This document shows, piece after piece, positions 13,320 through 26,583 of a DNA stretch of 64,000 nucleotides. The first letter of the stretch is position 1. The number at the start of each line of letters is the position of its first letter. The position numbers and the translations under genes were made by a program. Source of the DNA: Todiramphus chloris collaris. Taxonomy: Eukaryota > Chordata > Aves > Coraciiformes > Alcedinidae. The stretch is from contig JANVCC010000048.1 of assembly GCA_025345505.1 (NCBI GenBank), positions 2,614,671-2,678,670 of the forward strand. Reading direction: 5' to 3'. A model generated the notes under the pieces. That model saw only the letters and a program-made list of their open reading frames with translations. It did no database searches and was not told the DNA's origin.

Positions 13320-13400
13320 CACAGAATCACAGAATGTTAGGGGTTGGAAGGGACCTCCAAAGATCCTCAAGTCCAACCCTCCCTGCCAGAGCAGGACAAA
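13320..13400 (-). mobile_element. CR1 3'-end fragment, antisense
   Basis: It begins CACAGAATCACAGAATG, continues GGGGTTGGAAGGGACCTCC and ends in CCCTGCCAGAGCAGGA, the reverse complement of a CR1 3' terminus. Only about 80 bases remain. It faces the tail of the sense CR1 ending at 13216, with about 100 bases between the two tails. Confidence 0.9.
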
Positions 13401-16400
13401 TCAACATTATTTTGGGCAGACACTTTGTCAGAAGCAATACTGAACTGCCAAAGGAACCGTGCTGAGCAGGACACGAGAAACGATGCCAGACATGTTTGTA
13501 AAACAAATGAAAATATTATTTTGAAGGAATAATCGAGGTGGACGAAGATACAAACTTCTCAGTAATGAAAAATCAGGGGGAACTCTTGGTAGTACAAGTT
13601 TGAATTACTCAAAGTGAAATTTGAAGCTGGAAAGATGAAACTGGAAGTGGAAATAAACTGAAAGGGAGCTATCAGCTTTTTCCACACATATTGCAGGGTT
13701 GTATGACACAGCAGTGAAGACATATGGGTATAATAAAGAAATATGATGTAACTGGGGTAACTCAAAGTTGACCATATTAGGAAAGTGCCTGGATTATATA
13801 AATACTCCAGAGTCACTAAGTTTATGGAAAATACAGTTTATATAATAAGAAATATTTATAGACCTAGACCTCCTGGTTGTGTAGAAAGAACAAGGTGGAA
13901 AGTATTGCACATGTCAGTTATGCCTAGGTCTTTTAAAAGCCAATGCAAAGGTTTGTATCAGTCCCAAATATATCCAGGTTCAAAGTACACAAGCATTACT
14001 TCAAACTATGTTAAAAATTTGTGTCCAGGTAGCATTTATTTTTTTCTTTTTAACACAGCATTTTCATTGTGTTTGGCAGTTTCTATTTTTATCTGGTAAT
14101 TTGTTCTATTTTTTTCCTGAAATGTGTGAGATTTTTATGATGAAATGTTATGTTCCTTCCTACTGAGCTTGACTGGACTGTCTGAATTTCTTAAACAATT
14201 ACAACAGTTTGTCATACTTCTGTGCTCAGCTGCCTGATGTCCCAGTGTGCTGCTCAGCTGTCTATCCAAAGTCTTGAGGAAACCTAAAAACCTCAAACGG
14301 AACGAAACCATAAACTGGCCATGACTCAGCAAGCCTTCAGATGTATAAATAACTCCCATATGTAACTCAGCCTGTCATGTAAACCTTCAGCTAGGGCAGC
14401 TTTCCTCTCCATCAAGGACACTCTAAGATGTTTAAGGCAGTAGGTATTATCCTTCCTGTTGAAATTTATGAGAACTTCTTAGACCTCAACCTGTCTTAGA
14501 CATAACCTGCTCTGCTAAACCATGGTATTGATGTTAACATTGCAACATGTTTTTAAACAAATGAGTTGGGTGACACAGAGATGAGATACAAAACATCTCA
14601 CCTCTACGAGCTCTCCATCATGTCTAGATTGATAGTACAAGCAACCTGCTATCTCTGCTGTTATTGCCACTGAAATGTTTCTGAGTTCAATATACTTCAG
14701 AAAAATATAGGATGAGAGAGAGAAGCTGTCCGGGAGGTAAGGTCACTGGCAAATATGGAAAATAACGTCAGATATTGATATCAGCCATAAGTTTTCTGAA
14801 ATATCCTAGTGTTGAAAAACTTACTAGGATAATGGTCAAAAACAGTGTCTCAGGAAGATTTTCTTCAGAATATTTGAAAAATCTTCATGTATAAAATAAG
14901 AAGGAACCATCTATTAGGCATAAAGGTAACAGCTTTTTCTTTTCTTTTAAGTTTCAGATTTCATGGGCTAGAATTTAAAATATGAGGACTTTCCTGAGAG
15001 GAAATGCAGAGAGGAAAAACTTCCAAAGTATCTCCTGAAAACAAATTGCATCCTTTTCTATTCTTGTTTATAAGGGCTATTACAGCTAGTTCAATTTGGG
15101 GTGGAAATGGAAGTAATGAAGTTAGGAGCGGGGCTTTACGAATAATTTCCTGCCAATATAACTCTACTGGTAAGATATAATCAATCTCAATCACATTTGA
15201 GTAGTGTCACCACGGGGCATTTAAGTAGGCCAGCATATGGTTAACATTTGTCTGCATTAATAAAATATCCACAAAACCTTCCAAAATTTCATGGGCCGTC
15301 AGTCACATCAAACTTAGCTAGAGCTTTCATGACAAATTCATAATGTGGGACAAATGACTTGTAAATTGTACACATTTGGAGAAGTCCTGTAAAAATGAGA
15401 AACAGAAATGAAAGTTTCAGGGATTGCATGTCAACTTCTGGATAGAGTCATGAAAACCAAAAAGCCAAATGCCATCCAAGAAGGCCTGTGGTGACATGAG
15501 TTAAAAGGGCGATACTATATTAGGGAGAGCTGTGGTTGTTGCAGGTTATAACCAAAGCAGAGATAGGGTGAAGAAATCCTAGCTTCCTAGTCTGAAACTG
15601 GTCAGTGAATCCAAGGATATCTGCAATTCAAAGCTATCAGATAATGACAGTCTTGCTCTGAACATCTGGCTTTAATGTCAAGAGAACTTGGGCTTCCTGT
15701 AAAAATCCTATTTACACCCACTGCCCATCCTGTCACTCTTAGGGGTTTTAGAGACATTGAAAAAGTAATGGAATCAACAGGATCCAAAGAAAACATCCAC
15801 CACCCTTTTTTTCATAACCAGTACGGATGATTTTTCTTTACATGTGTCCTATTTTTATTAATTGCTCATAAAAAAAAAAAAAACCTTCAACAGTTCTACC
15901 AGCACTGTCTAGAACCTGTTAATGAAAAAAAGCAAACAGACAGATTCAAGGATTTTCCTGCTGTTGCTGGAAAGGACCAAGACAGAGGCACCTGAAAATA
16001 AAAAGTCACACAAAATAAATGTATCCATTGGGCACAATAGGGCAAATGGAGCCCTTAGTTCCCAAAGTAGCTCGTACTCAAAAACTGCCATTGCCAAATG
16101 TCTGTGCATTCTTCAGGTTTGTGACTGCTGTCAGTAGAAGTGTTCATAATTCAGGGATAAATTCAATATTCTTTGGCTTGGTATTTTGAAACTTACATTG
16201 GAGTCCAAAAAACTAAAGCATACCCTCAAGGCTCCTCTCGAGGAGACAGAATGGGTCAAAACCAGATGCCAAGATGAGTTTATTTGGAGAGCTTATTTTG
16301 GAGAGTTCCATTCCTTCACCCACATCTTCCCGCAGAAAAGCGTCAGCCTTCAGTCACAAAACAGAAAAGGATGAATCAAAAGAAAATCCACACAAGAGAA

Positions 16401-19400
16401 CAAAATGCACCATGGGGACAAGCAGCAAGGAAAAGGCATAATTAACAAATCCTACTAGGAGCTCATCCGAGGCTTTGTAAAGAAGAAACGCATTTCACCT
16501 GAAGACTTTTCTTTACAGATTGAATAATAATTCAATACCAGTCCCACAGCTATCTTGGTGGCCCTTCACCCAGACAGGTTCCAGTACACCAGGGTCTGAA
16601 TCAAATTGCTTAATCATGTAAATGTTTATCATCCTTTGCATCCTACGGCAAGAAGTTATACAGCTGAACAGCATACAGAATGTGGTTTTCTGGAATTGCC
16701 ACGTAACGGGACCATCTAAGCCTTTACAAAAGGCTAGAAATCAGACTGGGCATTCCCACTCTTTACCTTTCTTAGATGTTATAGACCTCAATCATATCTT
16801 TCTTCAGGAAACTCTTTTTTGATGTTCTGGTCACACACCATTTAGCAGTGAAAAGGCCATAGGGAGAAACATTCAAGTCCACAGTAGGATGTCAGGTAGT
16901 CCACTGTGACATAAGGTCCAGGCCGCCGTGTTTTAAAAAGTTATTTTATTTTTACTTCTTTTCTTTGCTTTTGGTTGGGTGGTGGAGCAAAAATTCTTAT
17001 CATAGATCTAACTGTGCTTTCTCTGAGGTTTAAGTGATGGTGTGTTCATCACAATTTACCACAGTTTAAGAGCACAAAGGTAGGTAGTGCACTGTTTAGT
17101 CCTTCCCCCGCTGCCCTATAATAGCTGTTGCTGTGTCGTTATTTTCTGTGCAAACCTATTCAGTTCCTACACAAATATCCAGATGTGGCAATGAACAGAA
17201 GGAATAAAATGCTACCATATTTTAACCTGACTCCTCGCAGCATCTCTCACTCATGGAAACCATATAAGCTAGGAAAAAATGCTCCCACCTCATCCTTTTT
17301 GCATCAGTCCTGATTGAATTGCTGTCCCTTGTCTTCAGTGATCACCAAGGCTCTGTTTCTGCTTTCAGAATTATTATAATGTTTCCTACACGTATTAACT
17401 GCTAATTTTCTTTAGCTAAAGCAATTCAGAGCAGTCATTGCTTCCCAATGGAATTGTTGCTTCTAAAGAATGCTCCAAATTAAAGATAAATCTTGACAGT
17501 AGTTCCCCATGTTTGTGCTGTCTAATAAATAACTCAGTGGCTATGCACCTGCCCTGTCAAAAAAGTGTATCTTGGAATTCCCTAAGGAAAAATCTTTCTT
17601 GAATATTTCAGTATTTTGATGTACAACTACCTTTATCTGTCCCACGCTATTCCTCTACTGAATAACCCAAGGGATGCTAGAGCCTGCCACGTCTGTGGTG
17701 TGACTGCTCTGAAATGTGTGGTGCTGGGCGGAGATCCGTTGTCAGTGGAAGAGCTCTGAAAGGATAGCTCCACAGTAAATGATTTATTGCAAGGAAGCCA
17801 GTTAGCTGGTGGGAGCTTCTAAAATAAAATCACTACAAAACTCCACCCCCAGCAGACTGGAAAGTGAATGCCAAGTCATCATTTGCAAAGACAAGGAAAC
17901 GCTGTCCTTATGCCTATACAAACATAAGCCAGTCCATGCTGGCTGAGATTCCTCTTCAATGTCAAAGATTTCAAGGCAAATTAGAGTGTTTGGATTTGTT
18001 TGTGGGTTTATCCCTTTTTTACGGCTCCAAGAAAATTCACTCCATGACTTTATCTCATTCTCTGCTTTCTGTCTTGTGTAGTTAGTCATCACCAAGATAT
18101 GGACAGGGCAAACAGACCTTTGATTCCTGTTCCTTAGTGCATTGTTCACAGCTGGAAATCAGAATTAAGCTTGTTTTATCTCAGAACACTGTCATGTCCT
18201 GGAAGCTTCACAGGCTGGGTATTTCAGTGGGAGACAGGCTTTATAGACTGCACTGCTGATTCAGTAAAACCTTGTAATCTGGCCTGGTTTTCAGCACTGG
18301 AGCTGAAAGAAATCTCTGCAGCAGAAGCAGAGAGAAGGAGATACAGAATTCCAAGCTTGCTGCCCAGATTGCTTATACCACAGATCTCTCCCCTCTCCAG
18401 AGCTCTTGTCTTAGGAGGAAGGAAAATCAGTAGGCCCTGAGTGACTAAAACCAGAGTATATACTTTATATACTCTTTTGTATACTCTTTGAATTTAAACC
18501 AATCCAAGTCTAAATCAAATAGGTTCTAATCACTGCTCCCCTCCTTTTTTTTTTTCTACTTTCGAAGTCATCATGGCCAAGTATCTGAAGCACTAAATAA
18601 GTATTTTGTGTGTTGCTGTCATATATATGGCCATGCTTAGCACACATTTGATTGCAAAATTAAGAATTAAGAGAAGAAAACTGGTGACGGAAACCATGAA
18701 GCTTCAGCCAAGTGATCTGAACACAACTGCTTTACAGAAACTGATGACAAAATGACATAAAACTCACCCTAGTGATCAAGGATCAGGGGTTTACAATGGT
18801 ATCAGCAGAGCCAGAGCAACACCCCATGTGCACATCCTCGTGCAAGGTAGAATTACAGTGGTAGCCTTCAGTGAAAGAGGGTTCATTTACCTTGGTATGT
18901 TTGCTGCACCTTTTAGTGCACGTACATGGAGTTGCAGGGGCTCAGCTCTCACCCACAAGCTCTGCAAAGCTGCTGGCCCTTTCATTCTTTATCTGCGCCC
19001 TAATTTCTTGAGAAATGCTTCAAATAGCAAATAGAAAAGAAAAAATTAGCATGTGGAATGAATATGGGAAACCCAGTTTTGATGCCACTGAAGTTTGGTT
19101 GGGCTTTTTTTGGTTGTTTTTTTTTTTTTTTGCCTGCTGGGAATGTGTTATGTAAACTGAAAAGTGAAATAAAGCTGAAAAGACTCTCCCATCAGCATTC
19201 TGCATCTGTGGGAGATGTGTGCAGAGTGGCAGCCAACAGTAAGGGAATGTGATGACTGACGTGCCACAGGAATAATGAATTCTGTCACTTCCCTCGTCGT
19301 GCAAGTGCCACAGCTCATTCCTATTCTCTCTGCGTTCACAGGGTTTGTACCCACACGGCACACACAAGGAAAAGGATAAAAATACGGTTTGTGCCTGGCA

Positions 19401-19989
19401 TGGCCAGACCAGAGGTTGTGTTTACTGCCTGAAAACTTGATTATACAAAAAAAAATTCAATATACTAAAGGTGTTTTTGTTCTCATACACTTCTAAAAAA
19501 AATAAATGTTATTTGAAGGGAGTTTATATGCTCTTGAAAGGATTTTTTTCTAAAAAAAATATAACATTTTCATTTATGTCTACTGCTTATGTTGAAATGT
19601 TTTAGAAAATTATATGATTATTGAAATATGAAATAGATGTATTTGGATAGAAATGTAATCTACTTTATTTTAGAAGGAAATATATTTAATGAGTGGAACC
19701 CATGACTCGCCCTCATGACCGATTCATTTAACAGCAAATACATACCATGAGAAACAGAAGGCAGCTATTGGAAGGAACATACTTTGCTAAAAAGCCACTA
19801 GAGGGAGTCAAGAGTTACTTTAAGAAATTTAAAGTTTGTAAAGACGTAACCTGTATGAGCATGTGCCCTGCACGCAGGCAGCAGCAAAGGTAGGCCAGGC
19901 AGAACTGAAGGATGATGCTACCTGAATGAAGAACAGCAACCAGTGGTCTAGTTGGACTTTACAAACTGAGATGTAGTAATCGCTCAGTA
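13401..19989. other. Long unique non-coding stretch
   Basis: About 6.6 kb without a recognised gene or dispersed repeat. It holds only short homopolymers (A run at about 15868-15881, T runs near 18545 and at 19117-19131) and a small TATACTC stutter near 18455-18490. Open frames reach at most about 115 codons, overlap on both strands and show no domain. Confidence 0.55.
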
Positions 19990-20646
19990 AACTGGTGGAT
20001 AAGAAGCTCAACATGAGCCATCAGTTGCTCTTGCAGCCCAGAGGGCCAATTGTGTCCTGGGCAGCATCAAGAGAAGCGTGGCCAGCAGGTCGAGGGAGGG
20101 GATTCTCCCCTTCTACTCCGCTCTGCTGAGACCTCACCTGGAGCACTGTGTCCAGTTCTGGAGCCCCTGTTACAGGAAGGATATGGATGTACTGGAGCGT
20201 GTCCAGAGAAGGGCCACAGGGATGGTCAGAGGCTGGAGCACCTCTCCAGACTGAGAGACTTGGGGTTGTTCAGTCTGGAGAAGAGAAGGCTCCGGGGAGA
20301 CCTTATTGTGGCCTTCCAGTATCTGAAGGGGGCTACAAGAAAGCTGGGGAGGGACTTTTTAGGCTGTGGGGCAGTGACAGGACTGGAGGGAATGGATTAA
20401 AACTAGAGATGGGTCGATTCAGGTTGGACATTAGGAAGAATTTCTTCCCCAGGAGGGTGGTGAGACACTGGCACAGGTTGCCCAGAGAGGTGGTGGAAGC
20501 CCCATCCTTGGAAGTGTTTAAGCCCAGGCTGGCTGGGGCTCTGAGCAACCTGCTCTAGTGGGAGGGGTCCCTGCCCATGGCAGGGGGGTTGGAACGAGAT
20601 GATCTTGAAGGTCCCTTCCAACCCTGACAATTCTATGATTCTATGG
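19990..20646 (+). mobile_element. CR1 LINE, 5'-truncated, sense orientation
   Basis: The copy starts in the reverse-transcriptase C-terminal coding region (GATAAGAAGCTCAACATGAG). It continues through CCAGTTCTGGAGCCCC and GTTGTTCAGTCTGGAGAAG and ends with GGTTGGAACGAGATGATC, CCTTCCAACCCTGACAATTC and TATGATTCTATG. The coding part is broken into several frames (for example 20050-20400 and 20148-20558), so it is a dead copy. The 3' half from about 20330 belongs to the same subfamily as the copies at 45081 and 59596, which share GAATTTCTTCCCCAGGAGG. Confidence 0.95.
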
Positions 20647-20835
20647 CTCAGCTGATTTTTCCTCTCTGGTCTCTTTTTATGCAGTGAGAGAAGCAGATTA
20701 AATTCATACTGACAGACTTTCTATTCGGGTTTGGCAATAGCTTGGGAAAACAGCTTTCTTCCCTGTCTGTGTAGGGACACATCTTGTGTGCTACTACATT
20801 GAAATGCTTTAGCTTTATCTGCACTGAAACAGAAA

Positions 20836-21706
20836 GACTTGACATCTGCTTGAGGGTAGGGAGGCTCTACAGAGGGACTTGGACAGACCGGATTAATGGG
20901 CTGAGGTCAACTATATGAGATTCAACAAGGCCAAGTGCCAAGTCCTACATTTTGGCCACAACAACCCCAGGCAATGCTACAGGCTTGGGGAGGGGTGGCT
21001 GGAAAGGTGTCCAGAAGAGAGGGACCTGCGGGTGTTGATTGACAAGTGGCTGGACATGAGCCAGCAGTGTGCCCAGGTGGCCAAGAAGGCCAACGGTATC
21101 CTGTCCTGGATCAGGAATGGTGTGACCAGCAGGAGCAGGACAGTGATCATGCTCCTGTGCTGGGCACTGGGGAGGACACATCTCAAGTACTGTGTTCAGT
21201 TTTGGGCACCTCAACATAAGACAGACACTGAGATGCTGGAGGGGGTCCAGAGAAGAGCGACTAAGCTGGTGAAGGGTCTGGAGAACAAGTCTTACGAAGA
21301 GCGGCTGAGGGAACTGGGGCTGTTTAGTCTGAAGAAAAGGGGGCTGAGGAGAGAGACCTTCTCACTCTCAACAGCTACCTGAAAGGAGGTTGTAGAGGGG
21401 CAGGCCCTGGTCTCTTCTCACAAGTAACTAGTGACAGAACAAGAGGGAATGGCCTCAAGCTGCACCAGCGGAGGTTTAAACTGGACAGTAGGGAAAAGTT
21501 TTTTATTGAAAGGGTTTTCAGGCATTGGAATGGGCTGCCCAGGGAGGGGATTGAGTCACCATCCCTGGAGGTGTTTAAAAGCCATCGAGATGTGGTGCTT
21601 GGGGATATGGCTTAGTGGTGGGCTTGGCAGAGTAGGGTTAATGGTTGGACTCAATGATCTTAAAGGTCTTTTCCAACCTAAATGATTCTATTCCATGATT
21701 CTATGA
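20836..21706 (+). mobile_element. CR1 LINE, 5'-truncated, different subfamily, sense
   Basis: This is the longest CR1 piece in the window. An open frame at 20915-21382 (155 codons) carries the end of CR1 ORF2: [12 protein letters not shown], then [46 protein letters not shown] and [13 protein letters not shown]. It ends by frameshift around 21360, where GGGGAGACCTC-type sequence is altered. The untranslated end reads GGTTGGACTCAATGATCTT, then AGGTCTTTTCCAACC, and closes with TTCTATTCCATGATTCTATG. That ending differs from the CR1 copy 190 bases upstream, so two separate insertions of different subfamilies sit side by side. Motifs needed for activity are missing with the 5' part. Confidence 0.95.
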
Positions 21707-24451
21707 TCACCACAATGCAACCTACACAACAACTGAATGTTTGGAGATGTATCATAAATTTGAAAACATTAACTATTTTCATGATCCATGGAACCAGCTG
21801 CTACAGATGCCCTTTCTACAGTAAAAATGTAATGTACAGTAAAAAGCATCACAGAGGTCCCTGTGTCACACAGGCAAGCAGGTCCTCAGCTTGGCAAATC
21901 CCTGGTCATTTTGGCAAAGTGCCACAGGGAAGCAGCAGGCAGACTGGTGTCAGAGATGGAGAGACATGAGAAGCAGCATATGATAAAGCACATATGATGC
22001 ACTGCCCCAGACCTACCAGGAGCCTCCCTGCAGCATTTGCCACAGGCCAGGCAAGGAAAGGAGCACAGAGGAGGAAACATTAGTCTTGAAGTCTCCAAAA
22101 GACCATTTTCCTTACATTTTTATCACTCTATTTCCCAAACACTGCCTGGGAGGATCTAGCAGAACCATGCTGTACTAACCAGGCTTGATCTTATTGGAGG
22201 GATGTAAAGTACTGGCAAAGCCCTTCATCTCTCCATTTGGCTTTCTTAGATATTCTGTGTTTTCTGTGGGCTTTTTATTTATATATATATATATTTAATT
22301 TTTTTTTTTGGTACTAAAAACATGCATTTTCTAATAGGTGTTGGAATGGTCTGTGACTTCTGCTGTGTGGCCATGCAAAGGTGTTCTCTGGTACTGTTGG
22401 TCTGAACTCACATGATGTTGTCCTGACCTCAGCCAGAGGACTGGAGAATTTAGATTCATTTCTCAAAACACTTAGATCAAAAGCTGTTTTTATTATAAGA
22501 TACGAAAGGTGACTGATAAAGTCAAATGTATACAAAGTGTCTTTCTAGTAATTATTCTCCCTTTTAAATTTATTTTTGTTTCATTTATTATTTAGTATGT
22601 AATATACTTATGGTTGAGGGATTGTGTTAGTCTTTGTGCAGTCCTGAATGCAGTTTTGGTTTTCTCTGCATTTGCTTTGGCATCAGAGCAGTTGTTTCTG
22701 CCTTCATTAACAATCACATCTGAAAAAAAGTTTTTCCGCTGATAGTGAGGAAAACTGGTTAAAGTGTTTCTCTGGTGGAACTGCTAAATCTCTGTGGATG
22801 ACAACAGCTGTTCTTAGAGCAATTGTTACTCCTAGATCAGCACCCCTCAAGTCCTGATGACATTTCTGCAGGCTATGTAATATTTTTTTTTTTTTTTTCT
22901 GCTGACTGTGCCTGGGAGCCCAGCTGTGAACGTGTGAGAGAAAGCAATGCTGTTGTGTTTCCACTTCTTCCTCATCAACAAGCAAAGGCTGTGTCAGACC
23001 CCACTGGTATGCTGCTGTCTGGGAAGGAAATCAGACTTTCAGCACCAAGGTTTCCTAAGGTGATTATGCAAAGCTTGGCTAAGACTCCTCAGGAAAGAGG
23101 GATTAAAAAACAAAGCAAAACATGTATCACTGCATAGAAGTAGCAGATGATTATCATTAATTGAATGCATGTATTTGGCAACAAGGCAAGATAGTACAAA
23201 CTGTGCTATAACATACCAGATGGTTTCCCAAAGAGACTCTTCTGTACATAATAGAATGTTGGGAACAACACCAGGCTAAGCAAACACAGAGGCATTTTCT
23301 TGAGACTTAATGAAAGCTGAATACCTTCATATTAAATTCCTCAGCTCTCAGAACTAAAGTCCTAAGTCCTAAAGTACTTTTTTTAGCATGTGTGTGTGAT
23401 AAAGATGTCTATCTACTACTCAGAGAATAAAAGCTACCTGCAAGAATGCTAGTGAGAAGGGCCTGGAAACCAGCCTGGGAGAGAAGCAGGTATAATGAAC
23501 TGGTGATGGGTTGTGAAATGTGGCCAATTCAGTATAAAGGGTGTCACCTACACAACAGGTTTACTGGGCATACTGGTTTGTTTTTGTCGAAGGCAAGTAA
23601 CATGGGCCTATCTTGGCAAAAGTGGGACCAGTTTTAGTTTCCTCCAATAGAAAATGTCTTCCTTCGGGATGTGTAAAATAGGTCACAGGGTGACAAGCTA
23701 GCTTACAGACAGCTTTGAGCGCTGGAGGAGATGAAAAAGGCCTGCAGTTTCTTCTCAGCTTACAGTATCTTCAAGTGAGTAAATTAATGAATGATGGGGA
23801 AGACTTTGGGTTTTTTCCTCTGTCCCACAAAGAACAGTCTTGGCTTACAGGTTAGGTCCATTGTCCTGCAGCTAACTCATCATGTCCATCCTATGAGATG
23901 AAAAATAAATCAGATTCATGAATCCTAGGTGGGAAGCACCCTAAGCTGAAAAACAGGGAGATGAATTTTGAGAGTTAATGGGGGGAACACTTCAAATTGT
24001 TAGAGGAGCATCCTTCAGGAGACACCTAATCTTGTACAAGCCTACCTTGATAAAATCTGAAGATAAACCTGTTTCTTTTACATTCTACCTTTCACCTATG
24101 AGCTGCATGATATTTTTTTTTGTCCTAACTGTTTTAACTGGTGGAGGTGAAATAATCTGAAGTGGCAGATTGGATGTTTAATGCTTCCAAGCACCACTAT
24201 TCCTGCAGTTCCTCAGACATCTACATTCATGTTACTGCTAATCTTTGGGCCTTATTCTTCTGTGGCTATCTGTGCATTTACAGGGAAGGGGTTGCCTTTG
24301 CAATGACCATTACCTAATTCTTAAAGCCTGAAAGCAGCAACTTAATTCTGGAGTAGCTAAATTTTTTTTTATGGAAGAGAGGAGGGCAGTCCATGGAAGA
24401 GGCAGAAGAGGTTTTATGTTACCTTTCTGAAAATTAACATCTAATGTGTGC
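21707..24451. other. Unique non-coding DNA
   Basis: About 2.7 kb without a recognised gene or dispersed repeat. It has T runs at 22297-22307 and 22883-22898 and a short TA repeat at about 22280-22292. Open frames are short and have no domain. Confidence 0.55.
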
Positions 24452-24512
24452 TAGTGGCAAGGTTTAGGGTGAGGGCAGCCCCTTAGACCTGTCACAGCCA
24501 GTCTCTGTTACT
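24452..24512 (-). mobile_element. LTR 3'-end fragment, same family as 7673-7992
   Basis: The sequence GCAAGGTTTAGGGTGAGGGC, followed by TTAGACCTGTCACAG and GTCTCTGTTA, is the reverse complement of the last 55 or so bases of the solo LTR at 7673-7992, with only scattered differences. Homology stops at the CCCCCAGAG that follows. The rest of the LTR is absent. It is the second member of this family in the window. Confidence 0.75.
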
Positions 24513-24529
24513 CCCCCAGAGTAACTTTG

Positions 24530-24600
24530 CTACTGTAATGTAATGTACATTACATTAATAATGTAATACATAATAATACATAATGCACTGTAATGTAGCT
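24530..24600. repeat. TAATG-type repeat with a perfect 22-base palindrome
   Basis: Repeated TAATG/TAATACA units fill this short stretch. Positions 24536-24557 form a perfect palindrome in which TAATGTAATGT is followed directly by its reverse complement. GTAATGTA occurs again near 24589. It sits between the LTR fragment and a CR1 end. Confidence 0.85.
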
Positions 24601-24637
24601 TTGCACCATTCTCTCCTTTTGACTGTAGGCAGAACTA

Positions 24638-24781
24638 TAGTCTCCTCTGGAGACTTTCCAGCCCTGCCTGGATCTGTTCCTGTGTGGGCTGCCCTGGGTG
24701 ATCATGCTCTAGCAGGGGGGTTGGACTCGAGGATCCCCAAAGGTCCCTCCCAACCCTTACCATTCATGATTCTATGATTCT
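24638..24781 (+). mobile_element. CR1 3' end, sense
   Basis: Only the last 145 bases of a CR1 are present. They run from TCTCCTCTGGAGACTTTCC through GCCCTGGGTGATCATGCTC, GGGGGGTTGGACTCGAGGAT and AGGTCCCTCCCAACCC to TCATGATTCTATGATTCTA. The nearest subfamily in the window is the copy ending at 13216. Confidence 0.93.
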
Positions 24782-26583
24782 ACAGGCTTTAGAGCTTCGG
24801 CTTGATTGATACCTAGAAAGATTTTGGAAATTTAGGATTTCCCCCTGTAAATCAATAGAATAGTAAAAGGTTGTTTTCTTATAGATTAGAGAGGATAGGA
24901 GAAATTCTTCATAGGGTCAGATAGAAAACAATTAATTTCAAGAACAAGTGAAGATTGTAAGGAGGATTTCTAGGGCTTGCCATGTAGGAAATCAGGTCAG
25001 AGTAAGTAGAAATTTGTATATTGTGCTATTTTTGCAGATAATCTACTTCCATGCTTTTCTGTTGTGCAATCAGAAATGAAAAACAGGAAAACTTGAATAC
25101 ATACATGCAATAAAAAGGCCTTTAGTTCCAAGACAAGCACTGTAAAAGAGTTTCCTTTATTTTTGCTGTTGTTGGCTTTCCTGTTGAACTTTGCTAGCAC
25201 ACTAAGTGGAAATGAGTGAAACAATTTTAGTGCAGTTTTTCACTCCATTGGTGAGTGCCTGAAGATTTAAACGCAGTGCTTGGAGCACTGTCTTTTAAAA
25301 GACACTCGATCTATTTGTAGTTCAGTGCTGTAGATGTGATCCTAAATCACAGACTGCCACAGTCTGACACCAGTTCTGCTTTAATAGTGTGTAAAATGTA
25401 CGGGGAGGTAGGAGGTTTAAAATGAAATTTAGGAAATTTCCTAGTTAAGGGTCCCTAAGTGACATTAAAAGGGCCTAATATGTTCAGCATCACTTGTTCC
25501 TGGTTATTTTGCCATAGAGGACATGTTAGAACACAGGCAGCATTACAAATTCTGGTCTTTTTTGACAGTTTAAGAGATTGCATAGAACTGTATTAAGCTG
25601 TGAGTTAGGGCTCATGAGGCTTTCTACTCCTATAAGACTTAGAAGTTCCAAATACCAAAAAGAGAAGAACTGAGAGCTTTTGAAAATCAGGCTAGACTTT
25701 GATTTAGTAATAGCAAATATTCCTTAGAAACAATTCCATTAGGATTTTGGGTTCTCTGGGAGAGAGAAAAAGTAAAGATATACAATTTGATCCAAAATCA
25801 AAATTCTTTTTCACTGCAACTGAAATGAGAAAAAAAATTAGTCTGCTACACAGGAGAAGGGAACACATCTTGAAAATTGGTAAGAAAAAAATCCAGTTGC
25901 CAAACTCTGCTCAGCCTCTGTCTTCAGGTCCTGTAGGATGTGAAGGATCTCTCACTTATGTTTGATGAGTATACTAACCTCTAACTTTCATTCTAAACCA
26001 GCCATACCAAGTGAAATAGCCCCACATTTTTACCTTGTCTGCTTACATCTGTGTGGTAGGAGGTAGAACTCTATCAAAGTACTTAAAACTCTGCCAAATT
26101 ACAACCCAAATACCACAGGGAATTAACTGTATTGGTTAGGGAACTAATTTTCTCAGCAAATAGCACAGGAAACAACTCTATAAACTGCTGGCAGTGCTCA
26201 ATGTTTATTGAAATGTTGTAAGTGCAATCCTTCTGAATCAGCAGCTGTGACCATGAGCAAGTGCTGAGGGGGAAAACCAGCGATAATCTACTACCGTGAA
26301 GGATTGCTCGTCTCTTAACCTTTAGGTTTCAAACATGCTTAATCATAATAGGCCATAAATATGTGTATTGTTCCCTACCACTGGCTTTTAACTATAACTT
26401 TTAATCCTGTGCACCTTACATATTAGGAAGACAGCGAAATTTGCTGTATCCAGAAGCCATTTCCTTGCTTGTAGCAAAGGTTTTGCCAGCTCTTAATGGT
26501 TGAGTGCGCCTCAGACAGCTGGGGAAATGCTTGTGCTGTGCAAGTGCAAATGGTGACCAACAGGGAGAAAGAGAGAGAGAAAA
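24782..26583. other. Unique non-coding DNA
   Basis: About 1.8 kb with no recognised gene or repeat apart from a short GAGA run at about 26570-26582, just before the next CR1. Confidence 0.55.

Noticed and set aside
20915-21382. 155-codon frame that could be listed as a gene
   Set aside because: It is the C-terminal remnant of CR1 ORF2 inside a 5'-truncated element, so it is annotated as a mobile element.
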